A stretch of DNA of 64,000 bases from Omphalotus guepiniiformis (GCA_028554645.1 JAQOOI010000063.1:744001-808000), one strand, 5' to 3'; positions 1 to 11,095 are shown, numbered from the stretch's first letter. A program made the numbers and translations. Notes: a model not told the origin generated them from the letters alone.

Positions 1-519
1 TCCGCTCTCCCTTGTTGAATATGGTTTGTATTTGCTTTCCATCGGTGATCGTAATCGAGTCACCTTTATATTTGTGTACGGCTTGAAAGCTTTCAAGCAA
101 TGGTTTACCAAATAGAAATTCCCAACTGCCTCCACTGTCGAACACTTCGAAACCACCCTCTTTCTCCACCCCATTGATCCTTATTCTCCCTTTCCACCTC
201 GTGTTTGCTCTGACTAGTGTCCCGTTTGCCATTCGTAGCAACTTGCTTGATGGTTCCCAGCCTGCTATCTTGTTCCTCATTCGTTGGTATACTCCCACAT
301 CCATCGCGGCGACCATCGCTCCATCGTCCACTAGTGCCAGCACTGTTGCTGATTGACCACACCTGTCTTTCAGCTCAACTGCCATTTTGAATGGTTTACT
401 GTTTCGGCTCAGGACAGACTCCACCGTGTACACGTCAACGATATTTGATTCGCTATCTTCGATATGCACATTGTTTGTGTTAACCAGTCCGTCCCTACTA
501 GGGGTCGTACGGATGCCGT
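1..519 (-). CDS. pol: Retrotransposon Pol, N-terminal aspartic protease part (partial)
   Basis: Reading the minus strand directly after gag, in the -1 frame relative to it, gives an open frame that reaches the window edge without a stop. It holds a retropepsin-like segment, ATVLALVDDGAMVAAMD, where the DDGA stands at the place of the usual D-S/T-G-A active site, followed by a basic strand and a second hydrophobic strand (WEFLFGKPLL) as expected for the protease fold. The frame overlaps the gag end, so expression by -1 frameshifting is likely, but no classic slippery heptamer is obvious. Reverse transcriptase and integrase must lie outside the window. Confidence 0.75.
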
Positions 520-1995
520 TCACGCCGTCGACCCCTCCCCATTTTCCGATTCCGTGCTCGCTGCGCTTGGTCCGAATACCCACGACAAATCATTTCCCTC
601 CCCAACTAGGTTCACTGCTGCTCCCGGTGCTCGACCTCCTCTTCCTCTCAGCTCTCTACCACAAAGTTCCCTCCACTCTCGTTCTCGTGGTGGAATCCAC
701 TCTGCTCGCGGCTTATCACATTGATACGACTGATGGCCTGTTCCTCCGCATTTGTAGCACTCTCCCTGCGCTACAGCTGCAGTGCCTGGCTTCAGCGGAA
801 ACGGCGAGTCAAAGGTGACGGCCTTCTGCGGCCCCCACTTCTGTGCCCAGGCTGCGACTTGTGCCAGGTACGCAGAACGACCCTCGTCTGTGTTCGGGTG
901 ATGTGGTAGCTCGCTCGTTTTCGCTCGCAATACTACTCGTTGGGCGTCTGTGAGCGGCACGATTGGTGGTCTTGGTCTAAACAAGTTGCCTTGTCCTCCC
1001 CGTGAATTTCCGAAGACTCCTCCTCCTGCTGCTGCCCGCTGGTCTGTATTTGCTGCCTGTCCCGATGTCCCTATGTTTACGTTGTTCAGCGCTCGGCCTA
1101 GCGCTTTCGATGGAGTTTCGGGTGTCGTTCTCGGTATAGACGCGAAAATTCTCGCAGTGATGCTCTCCTCCATTTTCTTCTCCCTCGCCTCAGCTTCCAT
1201 CCCTTCCTGCACCTGCGCCGTAGTGATGTCTTGGATTGCCTTTGTGAATTCCGCCCAATCTGCTTGTTCCTCACTAACTTTCCCTTTCAGAGCTCTAGGC
1301 AGCTTTTCGCGGACTGCGAGAATGGACGATGTACCCTTATCCACTCCTGCCAGCTTCGCGTAGCGCAATAACTCGTCTGCGAACCATCGATACATGTATT
1401 GTTTTGTATCGGGATGTCGGTCAAGAAGAGTCTGTTCGTCAACTGTCATTTTGATAAGCTTTTTCTCGTATTCGTATTTCGACAGTGCAACCACAGTGGG
1501 TGCTGGAAATCTCTCGCGAAAAGCTGCTTGAAATGGTGCCCATTCTCCTTTTACTAATTCCTTCTGCTCCTCTGTGTTGCTGTTGTACCATGTCTCCGCT
1601 GGACTGCCGGCTTTTAGATACAAGTCCATTTGCTGCGCCCACTCCTTTTTCGGTAGTCCTAGCTGCAACAACTCCCTCGTTACTGCCTTCTCGAAATCGC
1701 GTGGGTTCTGTTTCTCGTCCGCCTCCCCCGTAAATGGTTGAATGGTTTGGTTCATCCTCCCTCTGTGGCGTGCTACTGGCTGTGGTGGTGCTGATGTTTC
1801 CGAGTCTGGTGCCACGTTGTCCTGCTGGTAGTGCTGCGGGAATGAGTCTTCTGCTGGCGAGGTAAGGTCAATCTCCTCGTGTTCACGGTGTGATGTCGGC
1901 ACTTCCGGTTCTCTATGGTCTCGAATGCGGGGGAAATAGTAAAAGAGATTTGCTCGTGATGTGTTAATTCTGAGGTCCTGAGTGGAATCCGTCAA
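520..1995 (-). CDS. gag: Retrotransposon Gag with CCHC zinc knuckle
   Basis: This is the capsid/nucleocapsid protein that packages the element RNA. A charged, Pro-rich N-terminal part is followed by a retrotrans_gag-like helical region, with a run beginning at the Met at 1755 and reading MNQTIQPFTGEADEKQNP. Near the C-terminus is one zinc knuckle, CYKCGGTGHQSYQC (C-x2-C-x4-H-x4-C), and the frame then ends in TGA at 520-522. The start is unclear. Codon 1 at 1995 is TTG, the frame stays open without any ATG back to a TAG at 2179-2181, and the first in-frame ATG is 1755. Either translation starts at 1755, or a spliced or non-AUG leader supplies the start; TTTTAG at 2179-2184 resembles an intron 3' end. 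Confidence 0.88.
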   Translation of the reverse strand: MTDSTQDLRINTSRANLFYYFPRIRDHREPEVPTSHREHEEIDLTSPAEDSFPQHYQQDNVAPDSETSAPPQPVARHRGRMNQTIQPFTGEADEKQNPRDFEKAVTRELLQLGLPKKEWAQQMDLYLKAGSPAETWYNSNTEEQKELVKGEWAPFQAAFRERFPAPTVVALSKYEYEKKLIKMTVDEQTLLDRHPDTKQYMYRWFADELLRYAKLAGVDKGTSSILAVREKLPRALKGKVSEEQADWAEFTKAIQDITTAQVQEGMEAEAREKKMEESITARIFASIPRTTPETPSKALGRALNNVNIGTSGQAANTDQRAAAGGGVFGNSRGGQGNLFRPRPPIVPLTDAQRVVLRAKTSELPHHPNTDEGRSAYLAQVAAWAQKWGPQKAVTFDSPFPLKPGTAAVAQGECYKCGGTGHQSYQCDKPRAEWIPPREREWRELCGRELRGRGGRAPGAAVNLVGEGNDLSWVFGPSAASTESENGEGSTA

Positions 1996-2341
1996 TGACG
2001 ACTCTGTGCTAGCGTCGTCTCCTGAGTCTTCCGGCGAATTCGGGCTATTTCCTCGTGCTGTGGTAGGTGCGAATCTTCCGTCTGGTAGACGCTGTCGCAG
2101 CAGTGGTCTCGTAGTTCTTTTAGCCAGTTTTTGTGCTGTTATAGTCCCGTCTCGATGCTCGATGCTCTGCTCTATGCTCTAAAACCCTGTTAGGTGAGAA
2201 TTTCACGCTCGTCACCAAGATGGAGTGGCCCGCTCTGTGTAGAAGCTATGAATGCGATGGATGAATCTGATGATGTGTCTGCTACACGAAACTACGCTAA
2301 GTCTGTCGAGCCCTTGCCAAACACCGCCAAACACAGCCTAA

Positions 2342-3339
2342 TGCTCTACTCTGGCCCCCGCACCCACCACTCCAACGTTCCTCAATCAGAACGCTTTCCT
2401 TTCCGCTAAAGCTCTCGACTTAGTCCTTGACTTACTGGAGAAAGCCGACAACAGAAACCCTGACTTCTTCGAAATGCACGTATACAACGGTACGTACTCA
2501 CCATATTACTCCAGACTAGAGCTAGGCTGATTTTTACGCGTCGCGTCAGATTTCCAATGCATTTGGCGTCTTAGATCTCTACGATAAGGCTTTGAGCACT
2601 CTGCACTCGAAAGTTCACAAAAAAGACTGGAAAGAGGCTATGGTCCAAGCCGAAGCGGTGACGCACTTCATTAATATAGAGAATACCTTTCTCAGTGAGT
2701 GGACCTGTGAAAAAAAGGATAACAACGCGCTCACATGCCCCAGTGTGCAATGATGGAAGACGTGTAATAATCACAAACAAGGCGTATGGAGCATTGATTG
2801 TCGCTATTATACGTGCTCTCAACAAGGAAGGCATCCTGGACGCGGAACATTTCCCCAGTCTGGAAACTTTTCTCCGGACAGTCTCTCAGTGGTGCGAGGA
2901 CATAAAAGGCCAAGGCCTAAAAACAGAGTATGGCCGTGTATGCAAGGCTATTGGAAAACGGTTGTTTCAACACAAATCAGAGAATATAAAGGCGTTGGAG
3001 AAAGCTCGCGTGGAAGAATGGAAGGAGAGTCGTGCCAAAATTCGGAACAGCCAAGGCGAAGACGAGGATGATGACGACGACGATAACGACGACGACGACG
3101 CAGAAGATGAGGAAGAAGATGAGGATAGTGGCCGTCCTTGGTTTTGGGGAGCCAAATCGCAGCATGAGGATTACGAACACCCCGATTTTGCTCTTGCACG
3201 CGTTTGGAAGGAGTACAAGGATTACCTCAGAAAAGTCCCAACATCCCCTCTGCGCGGTCCTCCAAAGTGGGATCTCAAGACATGGTCTACAGCGGAGAAA
3301 CAACCTTTCCTATTCTCTAATATGGACTACCTTTTTTGA
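2342..3339 (+). CDS. Conserved hypothetical protein, 5' end missing or broken
   Basis: Not recognised by name. Three exons are supported: the frame open from 2342 to 2489, then 2575-2694, then 2744-3339. Introns 2490-2574 and 2695-2743 have good GT/AG ends, and the summed length keeps the frame (288 codons). The protein is helical (start NAFLSAKALDLVLDLLEKAD), has an internal acidic run of mostly Asp and Glu (codons at about 3060-3125), and ends FLFSNMDYLF. No in-frame ATG exists: a TAA stands at 2339-2341 and the nearby ATG at 2341 is in another frame. A short first exon may lie upstream, or the 5' end was destroyed when the retroelement to the left inserted. Confidence 0.65.
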
Positions 3340-3743
3340 CGCATTTTTGATGCAGTACTGAATGCTTCGTGCTTATACATCCTCGCTCGTAAATCTTGGA
3401 CGATGCTCGAATATCGTAATGGTAATAATTGTGCTGTATGTGTACTAAAGTTTTCCAAATGTCAGTAAACGTAGTGTTGAAGCTCCTTGTGACTTGCGTC
3501 TTTGTAACATAAAAACACTCATATTCGCTCTGAAGTAAAGAGACAGTCCTTGGACTCGAAAATGATAGCAGCGAATTTCTTATCAATGTATTTGAGGGCA
3601 TAACTCCGATAGTTACCTAGTCTCCTGTAAGCAGACGATGAAATCATTGGGTATACATTGTTCTTTAGATTCATGAACTAGACGAGCCTGACCGTCGTAT
3701 TGACAAAACACATACAGAATTGCGATCACCCCTCCTCAGTCAA
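3340..3743. other. Intergenic, tail-to-tail 3' ends
   Basis: About 400 bp between two converging genes. It is AT-rich and holds no supported reading frame. It probably contains both 3' untranslated ends. Confidence 0.6.
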
Positions 3744-5209
3744 CTACATGTAGGTCGCGGAAAGACGACCAACAATGTATTTCTCAGTGTTGATAGGCGG
3801 GTATTTCGCCTCCTTTCCACAATTAGGCAAACAAGCAATCTCGGCGTCAAAATTGGGATTAGAGAAGAAGGCAATGGATTGACGAGAGGGTGTCATAGCT
3901 TCTGTCGTGCCAACCACCGATTTTGCGGGTGGTGCTACAACGCGATGGAGCGTAGATCGAAGTACGTCGTTGCTCCATCTTGCGAGTAGGTCGCCAACGT
4001 TGATGACAACTGTTCCGGGCTACAGTAATGTCACCACATGCATGAGTTCATTTGAGACAAGAAAGCAAGGATTGTACATACGATAGGAGTGGCAGGGATG
4101 AACTTTCCGGTGTGTGGGTTCCGGACTTGAAGACCTCCAACGGAATCCTGTACAATGCGCGCGTTAAGATCACAGTTGGTACATCAGGGCGTAAGAATCA
4201 AACCTGGAACAGTTAGGTGAGAGTGCCATTGTCTGCACCTGAAATGAGATAGTGTACAAGGCAAGCCAGGTCTTCTGCTTACCACTATGGGCACCAGCCC
4301 TTGCCTGACCTTCACCATCTAAGAGAGAGCGTTTGATAGCTGGGTAAGAGAGCAAGCGAAGATTATGACACTTCTTATCGATCCTCTTGTCGAAGAAGTC
4401 TTCCGACAGATCCAAGCCAAGGGCTATTGAACGCATTATTTCAGCATGGAGATTATGACAAGTCTAACGGACAGATGAATGATCAGCAACCGTCTCGAGT
4501 ATACATGCGTACAGGTAGACGCACGTCGAAAAAGTCTAACATTGTCTGCTTGAAATGTGGAGCGTCACTTTCAGCAGGCCATTGATTCTTCCATTCAGAA
4601 TCCCAGTCGCGTCCAATTTCCATTGTTTCCTTAAAATCCGGAGCCTTTTCACGAAGTGCTGCAATTTCCGCAGCGTCTGCAGATTGAGTGACACGCTCAC
4701 GACCAATTTGAACATATCCACGATTGGAACGAGGGTCTTCCCATGCAAGTTTGGCCTACAGGTGTAAGTATTCAGTCACTGGTCCTGATTCGAAAGATAC
4801 GTGTATGTACCTTTACATCCATGGGCAGCTTGAAGAATTCAGCGCTCTACCCACATTTCTCAACATTCGCAGTGCATGAGGCGTGAATGAGAATGTCAGA
4901 CCTTTTGAAACGCGTTCGAGACGGTTTCTGAATCCAGGTAATCACACCAGTTTGTATTGGAGAACTAGGACGCTGAACGAGCAACGAACCTGCCGGGATG
5001 CCATGGCCTTGAACATAGATGAAACCGCTTTCTTTGAAGGCAGACACAATTTCAACCGCAGTACTTTTCTTCTCGGAATCCGACCTGGCTGCTCGAAAGT
5101 TGCCAAAATTGATAATGGGTATGCGGAAATCATCGGCGACACTAGTAGCAAGACCGCGCTTTCCAAGGCTAGCAGAACGGAGCAAAAGAGAAGCTCTGAA
5201 GGAGAGCAT
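3744..5209 (-). CDS. 2-oxoglutarate/Fe(II) dioxygenase, isopenicillin N synthase family, with in-frame stop
   Basis: Non-haem iron oxygenases of this family hydroxylate or desaturate small molecules; the substrate cannot be told here. The start at 5209 sits in GCCACCATG and the first 25 residues are hydrophobic and basic, suggesting mitochondrial import. The DIOX_N part contains IPIINFGNF and ESGFIYVQGHGIP, then SAEFFKLPMDVK and SNRGYVQIGRE after splicing. The iron site is intact: H-x-D in AHSDNGTLT (needs the intron acceptor GGTGCAG), the distal His in STLHRVV, and the 2OG-binding Arg in SRQSIAFF. Between LT and LFQ the family has Leu, but here the codon is TAA (plus-strand 4213-4215). This may be a real nonsense mutation, a sequence error, or hidden by unusual splicing. 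At least seven introns. Confidence 0.8.
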
Positions 5210-5565
5210 GGTGGCAGCAGAGACACTGAGCACCGAGTACTGATGCTAAACGTTGAACGTTTATAAACACCAATCTTTAAGCTTTAAGTTCTAGTCTGAG
5301 TCTCTTATCCTTATCATCGCGACCATTGCCCAGGGCCAGTGTGACAAGGGCCAGACCTGATAAGGTGATACTTTTGATTCCTGAATAGCGCAATATATAC
5401 TATAGTCATCGTGTATATAGGTCGTCATTATATAAGTATCTGAAGGTGGTACAGAACTATATTAATCCACGTAGAAGGTCCAAACGAAAGTACAAAAACT
5501 GAAAAGATGGTGTAAAATCCGCACAATACAAAAACTCCGAGCAGGGAATGATGATGCTATGAAGT
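5210..5565. other. Intergenic, oxygenase promoter
   Basis: About 350 bp holding the upstream region of the minus-strand oxygenase and the 3' end region of the DUF4112 gene. No reading frame is supported. Confidence 0.6.
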
Positions 5566-6447
5566 TCAGATAGACTTGGTATTAATATTATGTTCGCCAA
5601 TGTTCTCAACAAACCTTCCCTTCTCCCCAGCACCCGGTGCCTTTTTGGCGAAGAACGAGCTGAATCCCTTCCCAAACGATTTCCTTCTCGGTGACGGTGT
5701 TGATGCTACGCCAGGAGCCGGAGTCTCTGTCGATGTTAAAGTTCCAGCTTTCGGGTTTCCAGAGCTTCTTTCCAACTCGATTGCGTTCTCAACCTTCGGT
5801 ACACCAGCACCAGGCTTCAGCTGCTTGGCATCACCTTTCCCTTTTCCATTCTTCTTGCCTTTGGCAGCAGCGGCGGATCCGTCTACGCCCAACTTGATGA
5901 ATTCCTCTCCACGTATTCTGAGAAACTCTTCTAGGAGAGCTGCGTTCCGGGAGTTTGCTTTGTATGCAGCGAGCACTAAGTCACCAGCGATCGGTATCAA
6001 ACCAACTGCGGCACTGACTGCATTATTGACGAGCATGCGACGAAGCAGCCAGGAGGGTATCTCGGCCTTTCTAGCTTTGCGAACGACAAGGAAATAATTA
6101 AGGGATGCGTCCGCGACGTCTCCAGCGCCGGGAATTATCCCAATAATGAATGTCCATCCGAATCGCAGGCCACAGAATTGGAAACCTTTATCAAGGTAGT
6201 GCGCGCGACGCTGAACAGATCTCAATATTTTGGCATCTCTCTTTGAAAGACCCGGAGGAATATCTTTCTACAAGTATAGTAGTCAAGGTGAGCTCCGGAA
6301 CAAGAAAACAAACAAACTCACTCTTCTGCGTCGCTGCTTGCCTTTGGCATCGGTATACTGCTCGTATAGTGGATCAGCAGGAGCATACTGCTCAAGATTT
6401 CTTTCGAAGAGTTTCCTGCCAGCTTTGTTGAGCAGGGAGCTGCTCAT
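5566..6447 (-). CDS. DUF4112 membrane protein
   Basis: Two exons, 6322-6447 and 5566-6267, joined over a 54-nt intron (6268-6321), give 275 residues. The N-terminal exon (MSSSLLNKAGRKLFERNLEQ) is charged. The second carries the DUF4112 core: YLDKGFQFCGLRFGWTFIIG, a GIIPGAGDVADASLNY hydrophobic segment, and a second copy-like segment ending VGLIPIAGDLVLAAYKAN. These two IPGAGD/IPIAGD hairpins are typical of the family and probably dip into the membrane. A Lys/Gly-rich, Pro/Ser-rich tail follows (residues about 150-275). The family is widespread in fungi and bacteria but has no defined biochemical role. The start at 6447 was chosen because it begins the conserved exon. Confidence 0.88.
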
Positions 6448-6760
6448 GATGAAAGTATGAAGAGAAGGCGGAAGTGAAATCGTATTGCCATTTAGCAACA
6501 AAAGAAGCCTCTCTGCGCATGACGTCACGTATATCGTTTGTCATGTGATCATAGCTCCTCGGTTTAGAATCTTACAGAACTGAGAAAGAGGCTATACTTA
6601 CAGTAAGTAATGCGCGGTTGTTTGCGTGTTTATACGTACTTCAGACCGAAACATATCTCGAGGTTTGAGTTTGAACTTGAAGCATGATACTTTATGTACT
6701 GTACAAATGCAGATGATCTATCCAAAATCATGAAAGTGAAGAAGAATATTCGGGTCCAAA

Positions 6761-9242
6761 TTATGCTCGGGCGAATATCAAGGCGCTAGGAGACCTAAGC
6801 CGACGGAAAAGGGCCGTGAGTGTCTTGCCACCTTCAGGACCCCACCTAAAAAATGTGGTCAATGGTTGAAGCTACGACATAATGAAGAAACGTACTCTCC
6901 AGCAGCAACTTCATCACAGCACTGCTCAAACTCAACAGATCCATGGACTTCATCCCACTTCTCAACCACGTAATCCTGGTAAAACAATAGTTAGAACAAT
7001 TGCAAGGCATATACACAAAACACTTTACTTCAACAAGCGAATGTAGTTCGTCCCAGGCGGACGTCGCCAACAAGAGTGCAAAACTTGACTGCGGTGTAAT
7101 AGTAGAAAGCATGTGTTCCAACGCAAGTGTCGACAAGCCAGGCATAGCATATCTATGTGCAACCTGATACATCGAAAGAGCCGAAGCAGGCGGTGGGTGC
7201 GGCGTCGGATGCATGTGTGGATCTGGCGTGGAGATTGTGTTGGAACCTCGCGGGCGTTGACTATGGGGAGAAACAGGATAATGCGTAGTAGCGGGAAAAT
7301 TCGAGGCAGGGATTGAAATTGGAATGGGCACTTGCTTGGACCGGACGGAGCCAGCGCCTGAGAGGTTTATGCCCATTGAAGAGTTACCGGATGCTTGAGG
7401 CTGGGTGACACGTCGGGTCGTAGTGGTAGTAGCGTTTGCTACACGGGAGGTACTGGGTGCTGTAGTTCCCTTCGAAACTCTCGGTGACGAAACAGACTGT
7501 ACAGGTCTGATGGGAGTGGACACCACACCCGAAGTCTTAGTGTTGCTTGCCGGGGATCTGCTTCTGTCGCCGGTAGATAGCAAGCTTTCCCCGCTTGCAG
7601 CACTCCGCGCGTCACCAGCAACCCCGTCTTCAAGTGAACCGTGCTTCGCAAATGTCTTCCAATCCCATTCGCCACCACGAGTATTAAGCCAGTGAGCACT
7701 CCATCCCGCCCCAACCCCTTCTACAGCTGCCCGTGGGTCGTCGACTTCCTTGAATAGAAGCCAATTTGCGTAGCAAAATTTGAGCAACCAATAGATAGTT
7801 TCAAAGTCAGCTTCCTCGACGACAATGGTGAATAGTTTTCGTTCCCCTGACATGATGCCTTGATTCTCCGAGAAAGAGGACGTGAGCATAGTGGCAAAGT
7901 ACTCAGAACGACGCGTCAGAATGTCGGAATGGGCGTAAATAACTCGCTTGCGTGCAGTCATTTCGTGGGCAAAGGGCGCCTGAGTGGATGTGGAAGAAGG
8001 TGGCCGGTTGGTGACAGGGGACGCCATTTCAGGATTGCCACTTGGTAGTGGGGCTGCGTCTGGATTGTACCGTTCAAGGCATACAAATCGGACATCACCC
8101 GTGTTAGTCACTATGTCAGATATTCTCATCTGCTAACATGACAAAGTCACGTACTAGGATTATCCAAAGAGGCTTCAAGACCGTCAAGAAGATCTCGCGG
8201 AACGAAATAAGCGGAAGGTTGCGCAGGAAAGGTTGGCCCAAATGGACAGTGGATTTGCACACTAATGACGAATGAATCGGTATCCCGGATCCTTGAGTTT
8301 TCTAGCAATGCAGACAAAGGGGGCAACGTGCACTCTAATTCACACCGTCGTCAGCGGAAGTTTGTAGTAGATAGAGTATGGCTTACCCCAAACCTCGCTC
8401 TCGTGTCTAAACACCCAATCATTATGCCAATATTCCCAAACCCAGTCAGGTCGGGCCCCCCTCTGACCTGCAAGATCTTCCTGGCATTTGATAGCAGCCA
8501 TCATGGTCGTAGGTATTTCGTATTCCGCATGTGCAAAATCGAGCATTAAAGATGTTATGTATAGAGATAGGCCTAGAGACTTTGAATCCGAGTTGCCTTC
8601 GCTCGGACGCGTTGTACGAGCTTGAAACACAACGCAAGAATGAGTTTCGAGCAAACCTCATATCCACGGAACGTACGCACCAATCTCTAATTTGAACTTG
8701 TTATCTCCAAGCACTGGTGATTGCTTCAGGATATCGAATTCACCCGCAGGAACAGTGGACTCTCCGCCTTCACGCTCGACTTCATCGCCCAAGTCGATAC
8801 CCTCAACGAATTCTTGTAGCTTATGTACATCACGAACTATCCAGTCAAAACCCTGAGAGTAGAGTGTAAACATTTCAGTTTATATTCGCTCGGCACAGAA
8901 GAACCAAGAAGGGCAAGAACCCACAAAGAATGTCCACTGTCTAGTAGTTTCTTCATTTCCCGCGTACCCCATTGTCGTCATGCCCGTATTTTGTTTCGTC
9001 AACGCAGAACCAGAACCCCAAGATCCCGTCGAAGGAGGACGCATGCTGGTACTGCTCGAAGCAACAGATCTATGTTCCCAACTTGCACCTGACTGAGTCG
9101 AGGCCCCAACCGAATTAAGAGAAGACTGAGAAGATCTATGAGAATACCTCAACGAAGACCAAGGCCAATCTGGACGTGATAGGGAAGCTGTGCGGCCTGG
9201 AGAAGACGATAATGGGGACGAAATCCGTTGTAAGTCAGACAT
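6761..9242 (-). CDS. BTB/POZ-domain protein with N-terminal MATH-like region
   Basis: Seven exons (8925-9242, 8681-8852, 8387-8620, 8155-8334, 7029-8110, 6896-6975, 6761-6845) sum to 2151 nt, 716 residues, all with GT/AG introns of 44-72 nt. After a Ser-rich start, a MATH-like region begins at TTRQWTFF and includes LKQSPVLGDNKFKLEIG. The BTB part begins at ARKRVIYAHSDILTRRSEYF and continues with FETIYWLLKFCYANWL. It is then interrupted by about 200 Ser/Thr/Pro-rich residues before the fold resumes at MYQVAHRYAMPGLSTLALEH. A short C-terminal helical segment follows. MATH-BTB proteins usually serve as substrate adaptors of CUL3 ubiquitin ligases; that role is inferred here. The MATH assignment is weaker than the BTB one. 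Confidence 0.85.
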
Positions 9243-9588
9243 CTAAAAGTTTGCAGGCTTCAAGAGCTTCACAGCGGAGACAATGTCCCGCAAGAACTTG
9301 GAACAAAGGATAGGTTCAGTGGATTTTAGGAGGCCATTTACAGAAAGCACATTGACATAGCGCGCGCGTCGCAGTCAATTTCAAAGGGCGACTGCACTGC
9401 CGAACTCGCCTTACATTCACAAGGTCTTGCACAAATCACACAATTAGTAAGAATCAGATTTAGCTGCTACCAGATGTGCATAGACATTGCAATTAGTTCA
9501 CAAGTCCAAAATACATATATGAATAACCATAACACGACATATATACATAGGGTACATTCAAGATATTAGACGCACACATGATACAGAT

Positions 9589-10396
9589 TTACAACACACC
9601 GCTCCGGGTGATACCAGGAGCCGACTGTAGGCCCATCCCAGAGCCATCCAACGGGGCACCATCAATAGGGTATTTCGCGACGGCAGGAGCGTTTGGGTCT
9701 CTGGGGGCAGAGGAACCATTTTCATGGTGCTCATGATGTTCGTGATGATGTGATAATGGATGCACGACCTTCTGTAGAAGCCCAGCGACACCGTGCTTTT
9801 CCTTCTTGTGCTCAGGATCCTGGGAGGCGGAACGTGAACGGATTGCTGCGCTTGAGTCGTCTTCTACAGGACCTCTAGCTCGAGAGCGAGAACGCGACAT
9901 GTTACCAAAACCACCTCGGCCAGTGGAGAACTAACGAAAGAGCATCATGACGTTAGCTCGAAAGTATGGGCATATGATGAAAGATCACATACCACTTCTA
10001 CTTTTTCTGCTTCATCTCTTACAATTCCCTGTTCTCGGGCATCAGGGCCGACAGGTTCGTGATGTCCGTGAGAGGGGGATCGGATATTACCTGCACCTCC
10101 TCGGCCAGTTGACATGACCTGATGGAACGTAGTGGCTAGGTGAGATTGTAACATTCTGAGATTCACGGAAAACACACCTTGTCGGGTTGCACAGCAGGCT
10201 CCCTGCCTCGAGTGGGTGAAAAATCATCAGGACCATCCTCTGGGCGTCCAAGGTCAGCATTGCCATGGATGTTTCCAAGACCACCTCGTCCAGATGAAGT
10301 CTGAGATAAGAAATCAATCATAATTCATCCAACTAGCTTTGAGAAATGGGAACTTACAAATTCACGACCACGAGATTGAGAGCGTTCAGCAGACAT
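9589..10396 (-). CDS. DUF3602 (Par32-type) protein with repeated GRGG-GN motifs
   Basis: Four exons (10358-10396, 10178-10300, 9993-10118, 9589-9930) give 209 residues. Exons 2, 3 and 4 each open with a near-identical motif: TSSGRGGLGNI, VMSTGRGGAGNI and FSTGRGGFGNM. These are the signature repeats of DUF3602, a fungal family that includes yeast Par32, a regulator of ammonium transporters. The N-terminal exon is MSAERSQSRGREF and exon 4 starts the arginine/serine-rich run MSRSRSRARG. A His-rich stretch (LSHHHEHHEHHENG) lies in the C-terminal part. The protein is predicted to be disordered and cytosolic. Function in this organism is unknown. Confidence 0.87.
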
Positions 10397-11095
10397 GATG
10401 GAAGTTTTAGTATAAACAATAAAACAAATTTCAGGCTTTTGACAGGCAGCGTTTTATAGTTCTGCAGTCTTGGAAGGCGTGATCATGACTTTGCACTTGC
10501 CAATATGGATGACATAATCATATTAGTGTGCGCACGAGCACGGATCTCCAACCTCTCCAGATGAGCAGATGGCAGAAAGAATGTCTCCTGAAGGTGAAGA
10601 CGGTTGGATCATGTAATTGTGTAAGGGGGAACAATGTAGAACCGTATCGAGGTTGCATGTCCGGCTGAAGCCTGACATCAATTGCCGCACTGCCAATGCT
10701 AGCTTTGATATTCTTGAGCCTGGAATATTCGGAATATTGGTGAAGGACTTAGGAAGGTACAGCTTCCCAGCGGACCCAGCCCAAGCCGTTTGTATGGAAG
10801 ACGAAAGACAAGGTCCAGCGTTCGTCCAGCTCGAGTGAGATGTAGGTCAATTGATAGCGTTTGTGTCTTGCAAACCTTTCTTATTGAAGTGGAACGAAAC
10901 TCTCAGTTTGAACCCTGGACTTGATAGAGCGCCTGCGTACCGACGTTTATGAATGTCGGAATCTGTTCTGCTGAAATGTCGTAGAAACAACGGAAAAATG
11001 CCACGGTCAAGTCCATATTCGTACATTCTTCCTGATAATGCATGGCTACGTCTGAATTAGCCCAGTAACCGACCCCAGCTCTGACAGCATTTGCC
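10397..11095. other. Intergenic, divergent promoters
   Basis: About 700 bp between the head-to-head DUF3602 and spermidine-synthase-like genes. A minus-strand frame at 10903-11097 starts from the same CATG as the plus-strand gene and shows no recognisable domain, so it is not called. Nothing else is supported. Confidence 0.55.

Larger units (their letters stand above)
1..2230 (-). mobile_element. Ty3/gypsy LTR retrotransposon, 5' part only
   Basis: A Gag reading frame with a CCHC zinc knuckle is followed in the -1 frame by a retropepsin-like domain, which is the usual gag-pol order of Ty3-type elements. The element is read on the minus strand and runs off the left edge, so reverse transcriptase, RNase H, integrase and the 3' LTR are not visible. 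The right boundary is uncertain. A candidate leader or primer-binding area lies near 2185-2225, but I could not fix LTR ends or a matching tRNA. The Gag and protease frames carry no internal stops, which suggests a fairly young copy. Confidence 0.85.

Noticed and set aside
5576..6097. 173-codon plus-strand frame
   Set aside because: Antisense shadow of the DUF4112 gene, which has clear family motifs.
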